From Caballeronia sp. dw_276 (lineage in GTDB: Bacteria > Pseudomonadota > Gammaproteobacteria > Burkholderiales > Burkholderiaceae), in assembly GCF_018449635.1 (NCBI RefSeq), contig NZ_JAAVUV010000017.1, positions 1 through 64,000 of the forward strand: a stretch of 64,000 nucleotides of DNA. Direction: 5' to 3'. Position numbers and translations under genes: made by a program. Below the pieces are notes generated by a model. It worked only from the letters and a program-made list of their open reading frames with translations. It was not told the DNA's origin and did no database searches. Shown here piece by piece: positions 6,530-15,602 of this stretch. The number at the start of each line of letters is the position of its first letter. Within the stretch, counting starts at the first letter, position 1.

Positions 6530-8764
6530 ATGTCGCGAGGACTGCTGGAAGCACAAAATCGCCGCGCGCCCACCGGCGTGAACCGGCGCACGTTTTTGAA
6601 GGTTGGAGTATCGGTTGGCGCGGCCGTGGGCGGCGGCCTGATGCTTGGTTTCAGCCTCCCGGCTGCAAGCCAGGGCGAGGCGCCCAAGGGCAAATCGGTG
6701 ATCGGCGGCGACGCCAACGAAACGCCGCAAAGCGGCGTATTCGAACCGAACGCATTTATCCAGATCGATGCAACCGGCAAGGTGACGCTGGTGATCCCCA
6801 AGGTCGAGATGGGCCAGGGCATCTACACGTCCATCCCCATGTTGATCGCTGAAGAACTTGAAGTGCCGCTTGATAGCGTTGTGATCGATCACGCGCCGCC
6901 AAACGAAAAACTCTTCAAGGATCCTTTGCTTGGCGGTCAGCTCACGGGCGGCTCGACGTCCATTCGCTATGCATGGGAGCCCATGCGTAAGGCGGGCGCA
7001 ACTGCACGCACGCTGTTGATCTCTGCTGCGGCACAGCAATGGCAGGTTGAACCGGCAACGTGTCACGCCGAACGCGGCGAAGTGGTGCATATGGCGACGA
7101 GCCGGCGTATCGGTTACGGACAACTGGTGGATGCCGCATCGAAACTTCCCGCACCGCAAAACGTGACGCTCAAGGATCCTAAGGATTTCAAACTGATCGG
7201 CACCGCGCATAAGCGCCTGGATTCACCGGAGAAAGTTGACGGGACAGCTGTGTTCGGTCTGGACGTGCGCTTGCCCGGCATGGTGTACGCGGCAATCGTG
7301 AACAGTCCGGTGTTCGGCGGCAAGCTGGTTTCAGTCGACGACACCAACGCGAAAAAGATCCCCGGCGTACGCCAGGTGATTCGTTTCGACAACGGCGTGG
7401 CGGTGATCGGCGACCATACGTGGGCCGCCAAACGCGGCGCGGCGGCGCTCGATCTCAAATGGAACGAAGGCCGCGGCGCGGACTTTTCGACGGCGAAAGT
7501 CGTGCAGCAACTCGCGGATGCGTCGAAGAAAGATGGAGCCGTCGCCCGCAAGGACGGCGACACGAAAAAGGGTTTCGACGACGCCAAGACGCGCGTCGAT
7601 GCCGTGTACCAGCAACCCTTCCTTGCGCACGCGACCATGGAGCCGGTGAACTGCACAGTGTCGGTACGTGCCGACGGCTGCGACATCTGGGTCGGCACGC
7701 AAGTCCCGACGCGCGCCGTCGATACAGCCATGAAGATCACCGGCCTTCCCGCCGACAAGATCTCCGTCCATAACCATTTGCTCGGCGGTGGTTTTGGCCG
7801 GCGACTGGAGACGGATTTCATCGAGCAGGCATTGAAGATCGGCAAGCAGGTCGGCACGCCCGTAAAGGTCACGTACACGCGCGAGGAGGACGTCCAGCAC
7901 GACATGTATCGCCCGTATTACTACGACGTGATTTCGGCCGGCCTCGATGCCAACGGCAAACCGATTGCATGGCAGCACAGGATTGTCGGGTCCTCGGTCA
8001 TGGCGCGCTTCGCGCCGCCGGCCTTCAAGAACGGACTCGATCCCGACGCGGTTGAAGTCTCCGCCGATTTGCCATACGACTTGCCGAATCAGTTCATCGA
8101 CTACGTACGTCAGGAACCGATGGACATTCCTACCGCATTCTGGCGCGGCGTAGGTCCGACGCGCGGCACTTTCGTGGTCGAAAGTTTCATGGATGAACTG
8201 GCGGCGCAGGCCAAGATCGATCCGGTGAAGTACCGCCACGACCTGCTCGGCAAAACGCCGCGCGCGCAAAACGTGCTCGACGTCGCCGCCCAGAAAGCCG
8301 GCTGGGGTGGTACGCCACCGAAGGGTCAGGGGCGCGGTGTATCGGTCATGCACGCGTTCGGCAGCTTCTTTGGCATGGTCGTCGACGTGACCGTGAACAG
8401 CGACGGTGAAGTTGCGGTCAACCGCGTGGTATGCGCGGTCGATTGCGGCATGGTCGTGAATCCGAATACCGTCGAGGCGCAGATTCAGGGCGGCATTATC
8501 TTTGGCATCACAGCCGCGCTTTATAGCGAGATCACGATCAAGGACGGCCGCGTAGAACAAGCGAATTTCACCGACTACCGCATGTTGCGGATCGACCAGA
8601 CACCGCCCATCGAGGTGCACATAGTCAAGAGCAGCGAAGCGCCTGGAGGGATCGGCGAACCCGGTACGGCGGCGCTTGCGCCCGCACTGACCAACGCGAT
8701 CTACGCCGCTACCGGCAAGCGTCTGCGGCAGTTGCCCGTGGGCCGTCAACTGCTGAGCGCGTGA
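6530..8764 (+). CDS. Molybdopterin-binding subunit of molybdenum hydroxylase (isoquinoline 1-oxidoreductase beta type), Tat-exported
   Basis: This 744-residue protein starts with a twin-arginine signal, NRRTFLKVG at about 18-26, followed by a hydrophobic stretch, so it is expected to fold with its cofactor and then cross to the periplasm. The rest matches the single-protein molybdopterin subunit of isoquinoline 1-oxidoreductase-type enzymes: repeated Mo-cofactor contacts such as MGQGIYTSI, GGGFGRR and the late GGIGEPG segment containing the likely active-site glutamate. The enzyme hydroxylates an N-heterocycle or oxidises an aldehyde with water as oxygen source. The operon order (2Fe-2S, Mo, cytochrome c) implies electrons leave through the cytochrome. 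The true substrate remains open. Confidence 0.9.
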   Translation: MSRGLLEAQNRRAPTGVNRRTFLKVGVSVGAAVGGGLMLGFSLPAASQGEAPKGKSVIGGDANETPQSGVFEPNAFIQIDATGKVTLVIPKVEMGQGIYTSIPMLIAEELEVPLDSVVIDHAPPNEKLFKDPLLGGQLTGGSTSIRYAWEPMRKAGATARTLLISAAAQQWQVEPATCHAERGEVVHMATSRRIGYGQLVDAASKLPAPQNVTLKDPKDFKLIGTAHKRLDSPEKVDGTAVFGLDVRLPGMVYAAIVNSPVFGGKLVSVDDTNAKKIPGVRQVIRFDNGVAVIGDHTWAAKRGAAALDLKWNEGRGADFSTAKVVQQLADASKKDGAVARKDGDTKKGFDDAKTRVDAVYQQPFLAHATMEPVNCTVSVRADGCDIWVGTQVPTRAVDTAMKITGLPADKISVHNHLLGGGFGRRLETDFIEQALKIGKQVGTPVKVTYTREEDVQHDMYRPYYYDVISAGLDANGKPIAWQHRIVGSSVMARFAPPAFKNGLDPDAVEVSADLPYDLPNQFIDYVRQEPMDIPTAFWRGVGPTRGTFVVESFMDELAAQAKIDPVKYRHDLLGKTPRAQNVLDVAAQKAGWGGTPPKGQGRGVSVMHAFGSFFGMVVDVTVNSDGEVAVNRVVCAVDCGMVVNPNTVEAQIQGGIIFGITAALYSEITIKDGRVEQANFTDYRMLRIDQTPPIEVHIVKSSEAPGGIGEPGTAALAPALTNAIYAATGKRLRQLPVGRQLLSA

Positions 8765-8775
8765 GGGAACACACA

Positions 8776-10050
8776 ATGATCAAACAACTTGTTTCCGCAA
8801 TCGCCCTCACGTTCAGCCTGCCGATGCTTTCACAAGCTGCCGTTCCGGCCGACGACCCGCTCGTGACCCGTGGCGCATATCTCGCGAAAGCCGGCGATTG
8901 CGTGGCCTGCCATTCCGCACCCAAGGGCAAACCGTTTGCCGGCGGCCTGCCGATGAATACGCCCATGGGGAAGATCTACACGACCAATATCACGCCGGAC
9001 CCGGAGACGGGCATCGGCAAATGGACCGAGGAGGATTTCGAAAAGGCGTTACGTCAGGGGGTATCGAAGGATGGGCACAATCTTTATCCAGCCATGCCCT
9101 ATCCTTCCTATACCAAGGTTCGCGACGACGACGTGAAGGCGCTTTATGCATACTTCATGAAGGGCGTGGCGCCGGTCAACCAGGCAAATCGTGCACCGGA
9201 TATTCCGTTCCCCTTGAACATGCGCTGGCCGCTTAAATTCTGGAACATGGTGTTCCTCGACAAAGGCGTTTATCGCGACAAGGACGGTAAGGACGTTGCA
9301 TGGAATCGCGGTGCGTACCTGATCCAGGGCCTCGGCCATTGCGGCTCGTGCCATACACCGCGCGGTATCGCGTTCCAGGAGAAGGCGCTCGATGAAAGCG
9401 GCGGCGCATGGCTCACGGGCGGCGTGCTCGACGGCTGGTTTGCGTCGAACCTGACCGGCGAGCAGAACGTCGGACTGGGGCGCTGGTCAGACGCGGATTT
9501 GACGCAGTTCCTGAAAACCGGCGCGAACGCGCACGCAACGGCGTTCGGGTCCATGACTGACGTGATCAACCACAGCACGCAGGGCATGAACGATCAGGAT
9601 CTGGCTGCCATGTCCACGTACCTGAAGTCGTTGCAGCCGGCGGGCGGCACGAACGCGCCGGCCTATGCATACGATCCGAAGGCTACGACGGCATTGCTCG
9701 CGCATCCCGCCAACGACGCTGGCGCGAAGGTCTACACCGCGTACTGCATGCACTGCCACGGCGTGGACGGCAAGGCGTTCGCCCCGCTGCTTGCACCGCT
9801 TGCGGGTAATCCGAACTTGCTGGAGAAGGATGCTTCGTCGCTGATCAACGTGACGCTGAACGGCACGCAGGATCTCGTGATCCAGGGCATTCCGGCCGCG
9901 TACCCGATGCCGAAATACGCACCGGTGCTAAGCGACCAGCAAATCGCCGACGTGCTTACATTCATTCGTGCGGGCTGGAACAACGGCGCGCCGGCCGTTG
10001 CCGCGGGTGATGTTGCGAAGCTGAGGAAGTCGACACAAGCAGCGCAATGA
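8776..10050 (+). CDS. Three-haem cytochrome c, partner of the molybdenum hydroxylase
   Basis: This 424-residue exported protein has a signal peptide (about 1-21, ending Ser-Gln-Ala-Ala) and three haem sites, C42-H46, C189-H193 and C324-H328. This is the size and spacing of cytochrome subunits of quinoprotein or Mo-dependent periplasmic dehydrogenases. The ATG at 8776 is preferred to the GTG at 8761, which overlaps the previous gene, because GAGG precedes the ATG and the signal peptide follows it directly. It is the last gene of the operon and is followed by a strong terminator. It is a paralogue of the cytochrome at the left edge, with matching segments around the first haem and PAMPYPSYTKV. 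Confidence 0.92.
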   Translation: MIKQLVSAIALTFSLPMLSQAAVPADDPLVTRGAYLAKAGDCVACHSAPKGKPFAGGLPMNTPMGKIYTTNITPDPETGIGKWTEEDFEKALRQGVSKDGHNLYPAMPYPSYTKVRDDDVKALYAYFMKGVAPVNQANRAPDIPFPLNMRWPLKFWNMVFLDKGVYRDKDGKDVAWNRGAYLIQGLGHCGSCHTPRGIAFQEKALDESGGAWLTGGVLDGWFASNLTGEQNVGLGRWSDADLTQFLKTGANAHATAFGSMTDVINHSTQGMNDQDLAAMSTYLKSLQPAGGTNAPAYAYDPKATTALLAHPANDAGAKVYTAYCMHCHGVDGKAFAPLLAPLAGNPNLLEKDASSLINVTLNGTQDLVIQGIPAAYPMPKYAPVLSDQQIADVLTFIRAGWNNGAPAVAAGDVAKLRKSTQAAQ

Positions 10051-10085
10051 AAAATGGCGGCGGACTTGAAATCCGCCGCCATTTT
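10051..10085. terminator. Bidirectional intrinsic terminator
   Basis: A perfect 14-bp stem (10051-10064 with 10072-10085) surrounds a 7-nt loop. The stem is GC-rich at its core (GGCGGCGGA) and has A/T runs at both feet, so it can end the cytochrome transcript on the plus strand and msrA on the minus strand. Confidence 0.9.
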
Positions 10086-10086
10086 C

Positions 10087-10827
10087 TTATTCCGATGCCA
10101 CTTTCAACAACACCGGCTGATCCCGATAAAACGCCGGATATAACCGTTTGAGGTTTTCCACCTTGGGCAAATCGTTGATTGCGATGTAAGGCGCATCCGG
10201 ATGCAGCGTCAGGTAGTTCTGGTGATAAGACTCAGCCGGATAGAAACCCTTCAGCGCGTCCGTTTTGGTCACGATCGGCGCCGGAAACACGTGCGCTTTG
10301 TTCAACTGCGCAATATAGCTTTGCGCCACCTGCTTTTGCATGTCGTTGGCCGGAAAAATTGCCGAACGATATTGCGTGCCGCTATCCGGACCTTGCCGGT
10401 TGAGTTCGGTCGGATCGTGGGCGACCGAGAAGTAGATCTGCAGCAGTTGGCCGTAGGTTACTTTGGTCGGATCGTAGGTGATCTGCACCGACTCCGCGTG
10501 ACCCGTTTGACCGCCGCTCACGGTCTCGTATTGCGCAGTATCGGCTTGGCCGCCTGCATATCCGGAGACGACTTTCGTCACACCATTGACGTGCTGGAAG
10601 ACACCCTGCACGCCCCAGAAACAGCCGCCTGCCAGCACCGCCGTTTCCTGACGCGTGGCGCCCACGGGTTCATCGACTGTGGGCGGCGCCAGCACGACCG
10701 CTGCTTCGGAAGAATGCGCGACGTGCATCGACAAGAACAGGACAGTCGCGCCCAGGCTGATTGCGCTAAGCAAGCCGGCACCACGCGAGCGCATGGCGTA
10801 CAACGTTTTTTGGTTCGGGAAATTCAT
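10087..10827 (-). CDS. msrA: Peptide methionine-S-sulfoxide reductase MsrA, exported form
   Basis: This 246-residue protein carries the MsrA catalytic motif GCFWG with active-site Cys69, preceded by a 60-residue N-terminal extension. The extension contains a hydrophobic segment (about 17-37) that looks like a signal peptide or membrane anchor, so the enzyme is predicted to act in the periplasm. Conserved family parts follow: GYAGG, a GHAESVQ segment, and YHQNYL. MsrA reduces the S form of oxidised methionine in proteins. The ATG at 10827 follows GGAGG by about 7 bases; a start at 10866 has no better site. Its stop lies against the shared terminator. Confidence 0.92.
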   Translation of the reverse strand: MNFPNQKTLYAMRSRGAGLLSAISLGATVLFLSMHVAHSSEAAVVLAPPTVDEPVGATRQETAVLAGGCFWGVQGVFQHVNGVTKVVSGYAGGQADTAQYETVSGGQTGHAESVQITYDPTKVTYGQLLQIYFSVAHDPTELNRQGPDSGTQYRSAIFPANDMQKQVAQSYIAQLNKAHVFPAPIVTKTDALKGFYPAESYHQNYLTLHPDAPYIAINDLPKVENLKRLYPAFYRDQPVLLKVASE

Positions 10828-10981
10828 GGATGAGCCTCCGGGTTTCGGGACGTTCATTCGCTGCACAAGCTGCGCATGAACCCCTTTCGCCTTATGTTAG
10901 CGCGCCCGGAAGGCGATAAATGCTTGATGACAAAGATGTAATCAAGAGGTCAGAGAAAGCGTGGCTAGCTGAAAACGCAAA

Positions 10982-12220
10982 TCACTCCGGACTTAGCAGA
11001 TCGGCGAGCGCAATCGCAATGGTTTTCGTTGCGACTTTCAGGTCTTCGAGCGCCACCCGTTCATCCGCGCGATGTCCGTTCGCCTCAAGCAAGGTACGCG
11101 GGCCGGCGCCATAAATGACAGTCGGAACGCCAGCTTCGCAGTACAGCCGGGCGTCGGTGTAGAGAGGAACGCCTTCGGTTGGAATGTCGCGATGCAACGT
11201 AATCGTGGCCGCGCGTTGCAACGCCTGCGACAGGCGCTCGGCACCGTCGAGCGAACGCAGTGGAGAAGTGACAAGGATCTCCTCGATATCGACATCAATA
11301 CCCTGCAAATCCCTGACCGCGCCCACGATCAGCGCTTTGAGCGTACGCAACACGTCCTCAGGATTTTCTTCAGGCACGACCCGCCGGTCGAGCCGCAAAG
11401 TGACCTTGTCGGGCACGACATTGGTATTGATGCCGCCCTTGATCAAGCCGACGACCAGCGTCGGATGTTCGATGCCCGGTGTATTCGATCGAATATCACG
11501 CAATGCCGCCCGATGCGCATACAACGCGTTGAGCACCGCCGTCGCGGCTTCCAGCGCATCATGTCCGGTATCGGGACGTGCGGCATGCGCGGACTTGCCG
11601 CGCACTGTGACTTCGAGGTGAATCGCACCGTTGTGCGCGGTCGTGACTGCGTAAGAAAAGCCGGCGCAGATAGCGTAATCCGGCTTCACAATGCCCTCCT
11701 TAAGCAACCAGCCCGGTCCGATCAACCCGCCGGTTTCCTCGTCATAGGTGAGATGCAACTCGACGGTTCCGGCCAGCGCCGCACCACTGCCGATCAGGGC
11801 TTTCAACGCAAACGCATAGGTCGCAAAATCCGACTTCGACACCGCCGCACCACGCCCGTACATGAAACCATCGCGGATTTCGGCGCCGTAGGGGTCGGCA
11901 GTCCAGCCATCGCCCGGTGGGACCACGTCGCCATGCGCGTTCAGCGCAATGACCGGCCCGGCCCCGAAGCGATGACGAATCACCAGATTTGTCGCGCTGA
12001 TCATGCCGGCGCGGCGGACATCGTCGGCAGGAACTGCGTGGCGCTCGACCTTGAAGCCTGCTTGTTCAAGCCATTTCGCGGCCATCTCGGCATGGTCCGC
12101 GCAATCGCCCGGCGGATTGTCCGATGGCTTTTGTACAAGCGCGGAAAGGAACGCGAGTTCATCGTCGAACTGGCTGTCGACTCGGGCCATCAAGGTTGCG
12201 GCAAGGGCGGGCTGGGTCAT
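10982..12220 (-). CDS. M20-family amidohydrolase (ArgE/DapE/carboxypeptidase G2 type)
   Basis: This 412-residue protein has the M20 metallopeptidase fold: metal ligands in LNAHGDVVPPG (His and Asp), YDEETGG (the general-base Glu and a ligand Glu), and later histidine motifs, with the dimerisation domain between about 180 and 290 (HNGAIHLEVTVRGKSAHAARP). Relatives remove acyl or peptide groups from amino acids using two zinc ions. The substrate cannot be called from sequence. It is transcribed away from the kynU-kynA operon across a 270-bp gap. The ATG at 12220 fits the start of homologous proteins, but no strong ribosome binding site is visible. Confidence 0.85.
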   Translation of the reverse strand: MTQPALAATLMARVDSQFDDELAFLSALVQKPSDNPPGDCADHAEMAAKWLEQAGFKVERHAVPADDVRRAGMISATNLVIRHRFGAGPVIALNAHGDVVPPGDGWTADPYGAEIRDGFMYGRGAAVSKSDFATYAFALKALIGSGAALAGTVELHLTYDEETGGLIGPGWLLKEGIVKPDYAICAGFSYAVTTAHNGAIHLEVTVRGKSAHAARPDTGHDALEAATAVLNALYAHRAALRDIRSNTPGIEHPTLVVGLIKGGINTNVVPDKVTLRLDRRVVPEENPEDVLRTLKALIVGAVRDLQGIDVDIEEILVTSPLRSLDGAERLSQALQRAATITLHRDIPTEGVPLYTDARLYCEAGVPTVIYGAGPRTLLEANGHRADERVALEDLKVATKTIAIALADLLSPE

Positions 12221-12443
12221 GGGCGTGGGTCTAAGGTCGATACGAGGGCATGGTAACGGCGAACGCCTGAGTTAAGCGAACTCACGGCAGATAACCGCCA
12301 GCTTAGCGGACGCGAGACCCGGCTTGCTAAGCGCAGCCGAATTCCGTGCATAACGGATCGCGTTAAATATCTATCCATTCGGCGATGATTTGATCGAACA
12401 TTGTTGCTAAGGGTGGCCAAGGCCGCGTTACTTTTGCAATCAT

Positions 12444-12472
12444 TTGACGACGGTTCTCAGCTAAGCTTTATG
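12444..12472 (+). promoter_or_regulatory. Possible kynU promoter
   Basis: TTGACG (12444-12449) matches five of six -35 bases and is followed after 17 bp by TTTATG (12467-12472), a weak -10 box. The kynU ATG at 12491 lies close downstream. The -35 is good and the -10 is poor, so this is only a suggestion. Confidence 0.3.
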
Positions 12473-12490
12473 CACCTTCACCAAGATTCA

Positions 12491-13753
12491 ATGAGCACTT
12501 CAATGAACAACCGAGACGACGCCGCAACCCTCGACCGCAACGACCCGCTGCGCCCTTTGCGCGAACAGTTCGCGCTGCACGACGACGTGATTTACCTCGA
12601 CGGCAATTCGCTCGGCGTGCCACCCAAAGCCGCAGCTTTGCGCGCGGCGCAAATCATTGCGAATGAATGGGGCGACGGCCTCATCCGCTCGTGGAATACC
12701 GCAGGATGGTTCGCTTTGCCCAAGCGCCTGGGCAATAAACTTGCGCCGTTGATAGGCGCTGCGCAAGACGAAGTGGTCGTTACCGACACCATTTCCAGCA
12801 ATCTGTTCAAAGTGCTATCCGCTGCGTTGCGCGTTGCAAACGAGCGCGATCCCAGGCGTCGCGTGATCGTTTCGGAACGCTCGAATTTCCCAACGGACCT
12901 CTACATAGCGCAGGGTTTGATCGAACAACTGGATCGCGGGTATGAATTGCGCCTGGTCGATCATGCGTCGGACCTGCCCGGCGCTATCGATGAAAACACG
13001 GCGCTCGCCATGATCACGCACGTGAACTATCGCACGGGCGCGATGCACGACATGTCCCCGCTGACGCGCATCATTCACGATAAAGGCGCGCTCGCCGTCT
13101 GGGATCTCGCGCATTCAGCCGGCGCCGTTCCAGTCGACTTGCACGGCGCGAACGCGGATTATGCCGTGGGCTGCACGTATAAATATCTCAATGGCGGTCC
13201 CGGCTCGCCTGGTTTCATTTGGGTGCCCAAGCGTCTTCAGGATGCGTTCTCGCAACCCCTGTCCGGCTGGTGGGGTCACAAGAAACCCTTCGATATGGTT
13301 CCGGAATATCGTCCGGATGACGGCATTGGCCGTTTCTTGTGCGGTACGCAACCCATCATCTCGATGGGCCTCGTTGAATGCGGCCTCGACGTCTTCGCGC
13401 AAACCGACATGGCGGCGCTGCGGCGCAAGTCGCTCGCTCTGAGCGATCTTTTTATCGAACTGGTCGAGACGCGATGCGCCGAATTCCCTTTGCAACTCGT
13501 GACGCCTCGAACGCACGCCGAGCGCGGGTCGCAGGCGAGCTTCGAGCATCCGCACGGTTATGAAGTCATGCAGGCGCTGATCGCGCGAAACGTGATTGGC
13601 GATTACCGCGAGCCGCGCATCCTGCGTTTTGGCTTCACGCCGCTCTATACGCGGTACGTCGATGTGTGGGACGCGGTAGAAACCTTGCGCGACGTGCTCG
13701 ACACGCAAGCATGGCGCGAGCCCGAATACGCCGAACGTGGCGCTGTAACCTGA
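12491..13753 (+). CDS. kynU: Kynureninase
   Basis: This 420-residue PLP enzyme splits L-kynurenine into anthranilate and L-alanine. The family motifs are clear: [11 protein letters not shown] near the N-terminus, the PLP lysine in [14 protein letters not shown] (K231), WGHKKPFDM and the C-terminal [12 protein letters not shown]. The length equals the usual 416 or so. The frame is open from 12401, but residues before the ATG at 12491 are not like the family; a second ATG at 12503 is also possible. No strong ribosome binding site separates the two. kynA follows 19 bp later, making a tryptophan catabolic operon. Confidence 0.95.
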   Translation: MSTSMNNRDDAATLDRNDPLRPLREQFALHDDVIYLDGNSLGVPPKAAALRAAQIIANEWGDGLIRSWNTAGWFALPKRLGNKLAPLIGAAQDEVVVTDTISSNLFKVLSAALRVANERDPRRRVIVSERSNFPTDLYIAQGLIEQLDRGYELRLVDHASDLPGAIDENTALAMITHVNYRTGAMHDMSPLTRIIHDKGALAVWDLAHSAGAVPVDLHGANADYAVGCTYKYLNGGPGSPGFIWVPKRLQDAFSQPLSGWWGHKKPFDMVPEYRPDDGIGRFLCGTQPIISMGLVECGLDVFAQTDMAALRRKSLALSDLFIELVETRCAEFPLQLVTPRTHAERGSQASFEHPHGYEVMQALIARNVIGDYREPRILRFGFTPLYTRYVDVWDAVETLRDVLDTQAWREPEYAERGAVT

Positions 13754-13772
13754 TTTGCAAGGAGAACGCGCG

Positions 13773-14663
13773 ATGACACGACAAGACCAGAATGAAAGCG
13801 CCGGCACTTGCCCAATGGGTTATGGCGCGTCTGCCGAAAAGGCGGAAGGCTGGCACGACGCGCAGCTCGACTTTACGGATTCAATGAGCTACGGCGATTA
13901 TCTGTCGCTCGGCACGTTGCTCTCGGCGCAGCATCCGTTGTCGCCGGATCACAACGAGATGTTGTTCATCGTGCAGCATCAGACGAGCGAGTTGTGGATG
14001 AAACTCGCGCTTTACGAATTGCACGCGGCACTCGCCGCTGTTCGCCGCGATGAACTTCCGCCCGCCTTCAAGATGCTCGCGCGGGTTTCGCGAATCCTCG
14101 ATCAGCTTGTGCAGGCGTGGAGCGTGCTCGCGACCATGACGCCATCGGAATACACTGCAATGCGGCCTTATCTGGGTGCATCGTCCGGATTCCAGTCGCA
14201 TCAATACCGGCAGATCGAGTTCACGTTGGGCAACAAGAATGCGCAAATGCTCAAAGCCCATGCTCACAGGCCGGAGATTTTTTCTGAAGTAAAGGCGACG
14301 CTGGAGGCACCCTCTTTCTACGATGAAGTCATCCGCTTGCTCGCGCGGCGCGGCTTTCCGATTGCGCCGGAAAGACTTGAACGCGACTGGACCCAGCCGA
14401 CTACGCACGATGCAAGCGTGGAAGCCGCGTGGCTCGAGATTTATCGGAATCCGGGCGAGCATTGGGAACTGTACGAGATGGCGGAAGAACTGGTCGATCT
14501 CGAAGATTCATTCCGGCAATGGCGCTTCCGGCATGTGACTACAGTCGAGCGGATCATCGGATTCAAACAGGGCACCGGCGGTACGAGCGGTGCGCCATAT
14601 TTACGAAAGATGCTCGACGTTGTGCTGTTTCCCGAGCTTTGGCACGTTAGGACCTTGCTCTAG
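13773..14663 (+). CDS. kynA: Tryptophan 2,3-dioxygenase
   Basis: This 296-residue haem enzyme opens the indole ring of L-tryptophan to N-formylkynurenine. It shows the family signature throughout: [26 protein letters not shown], and the C-terminal [19 protein letters not shown], where the histidine is the proximal haem ligand of the family. The ATG at 13773 is preceded by AAGGAG at 8 bp; a TTG at 13755 lies before that site and is not used. Its position 19 bp after kynU indicates coexpression. The formamidase (kynB) that links the two steps is not in this window. Confidence 0.96.
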   Translation: MTRQDQNESAGTCPMGYGASAEKAEGWHDAQLDFTDSMSYGDYLSLGTLLSAQHPLSPDHNEMLFIVQHQTSELWMKLALYELHAALAAVRRDELPPAFKMLARVSRILDQLVQAWSVLATMTPSEYTAMRPYLGASSGFQSHQYRQIEFTLGNKNAQMLKAHAHRPEIFSEVKATLEAPSFYDEVIRLLARRGFPIAPERLERDWTQPTTHDASVEAAWLEIYRNPGEHWELYEMAEELVDLEDSFRQWRFRHVTTVERIIGFKQGTGGTSGAPYLRKMLDVVLFPELWHVRTLL

Positions 14664-14735
14664 CGGCTCTTCGGTTTATCGTGCGGCAACTTGCGGTTCC
14701 AGCACGCGCAGCGCGTTGCCCGACTTTCCCCGATA

Positions 14736-15587
14736 ATGACCCGCATGAAAACACTCCCACCGCCCTCCACCGTCCGGCGCCTGTTGCTCGCGCTGCCCGC
14801 AGCGTTGCTGCTAGCGTCCTGCGCAATGCCTGCCGCACCGGAATCGACTTCGCTCGATGCCGCCATCGCCGCGCCTTACCGCGGGCAGAAAGCGCAGGCC
14901 CGCGATGTCTACCGGCACCCTAAGGAAACACTGGAATTCTTCGGCGTCGCGCCCACGCAGAGCGTGCTGGAGATCGCTCCGGGCGGCGGCTGGTACACGG
15001 ACATCCTCGGGCCTTACCTGAAGGATCGCGGCACCTTGTACGAGGCCGAATACGTCGGCGTGGCAGGTTCGCTGCCGGCAGCCGAAGCCCGGAGCAACGC
15101 CGCTTTCGAACAAAAACTCGCATCGAATCCGTCCATATACGGCAAGGTTCCGTTCGGCACGTTGCAGTCGGGACAGTTCGTCGGCTTGCCTGCGGGGCTC
15201 CAGGTCGATCGTGTGCTGACCTTCCGCAATATCCACAACTGGATTGAAGACGGCCAGATCGATGCCAACTTGCGCGCGTTCTATTCCGTGCTGAAACGCG
15301 GTGGCGTACTGGGCGTTGAAGAACATCGCGCCAAGCCGGGAACGCCGCTGCAACAGATGATAGATACGGGTTACCTCACCGAAGCCTACGTGATCCAGCA
15401 TGCGCAAGCCGCCGGTTTCAAGCTCGTTGCGAGCAGCGCGATCAATGACAATCCCCGCGATACAAAGGATTATCCGAACGGCGTCTGGTCGTTGCCACCC
15501 ACTTACCGCGGCGGCGATGTGGATCGCGCGCGCTTTGCGGCTATCGGCGAATCGGATCGCATGACGCTGCGTTTCGTCAAACCTTAA
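14736..15587 (+). CDS. Methyltransferase-like lipoprotein
   Basis: This 283-residue protein has a lipoprotein signal: a hydrophobic stretch and the lipobox LASC at about residue 29, so it is probably anchored in the cell envelope. The mature part contains a Rossmann-type SAM-binding pattern (VLEIAPGGGWYTDIL), similar to predicted methyltransferases of the COG4798 type. A SAM-dependent enzyme outside the cytoplasm would lack its cofactor, so the activity is doubtful. The start at 14736 or 14745 is uncertain; neither has a clear ribosome binding site. It is followed 15 bp later by another lipoprotein gene. Confidence 0.75.
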   Translation: MTRMKTLPPPSTVRRLLLALPAALLLASCAMPAAPESTSLDAAIAAPYRGQKAQARDVYRHPKETLEFFGVAPTQSVLEIAPGGGWYTDILGPYLKDRGTLYEAEYVGVAGSLPAAEARSNAAFEQKLASNPSIYGKVPFGTLQSGQFVGLPAGLQVDRVLTFRNIHNWIEDGQIDANLRAFYSVLKRGGVLGVEEHRAKPGTPLQQMIDTGYLTEAYVIQHAQAAGFKLVASSAINDNPRDTKDYPNGVWSLPPTYRGGDVDRARFAAIGESDRMTLRFVKP

Positions 15588-15602
15588 GCCATCACCCGCC
15601 TC

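Noticed and set aside
7331-8776. 481-codon open frame antisense to the molybdenum subunit
   Set aside because: It is a mirror of the real gene's codon bias in a GC-rich genome; no domain pattern, signal or ribosome binding site, and the sense protein is well supported.
11072-12256. 394-codon plus-strand frame over the M20 amidohydrolase
   Set aside because: Shadow of the minus-strand enzyme; Arg/Gln-rich without recognisable motifs.
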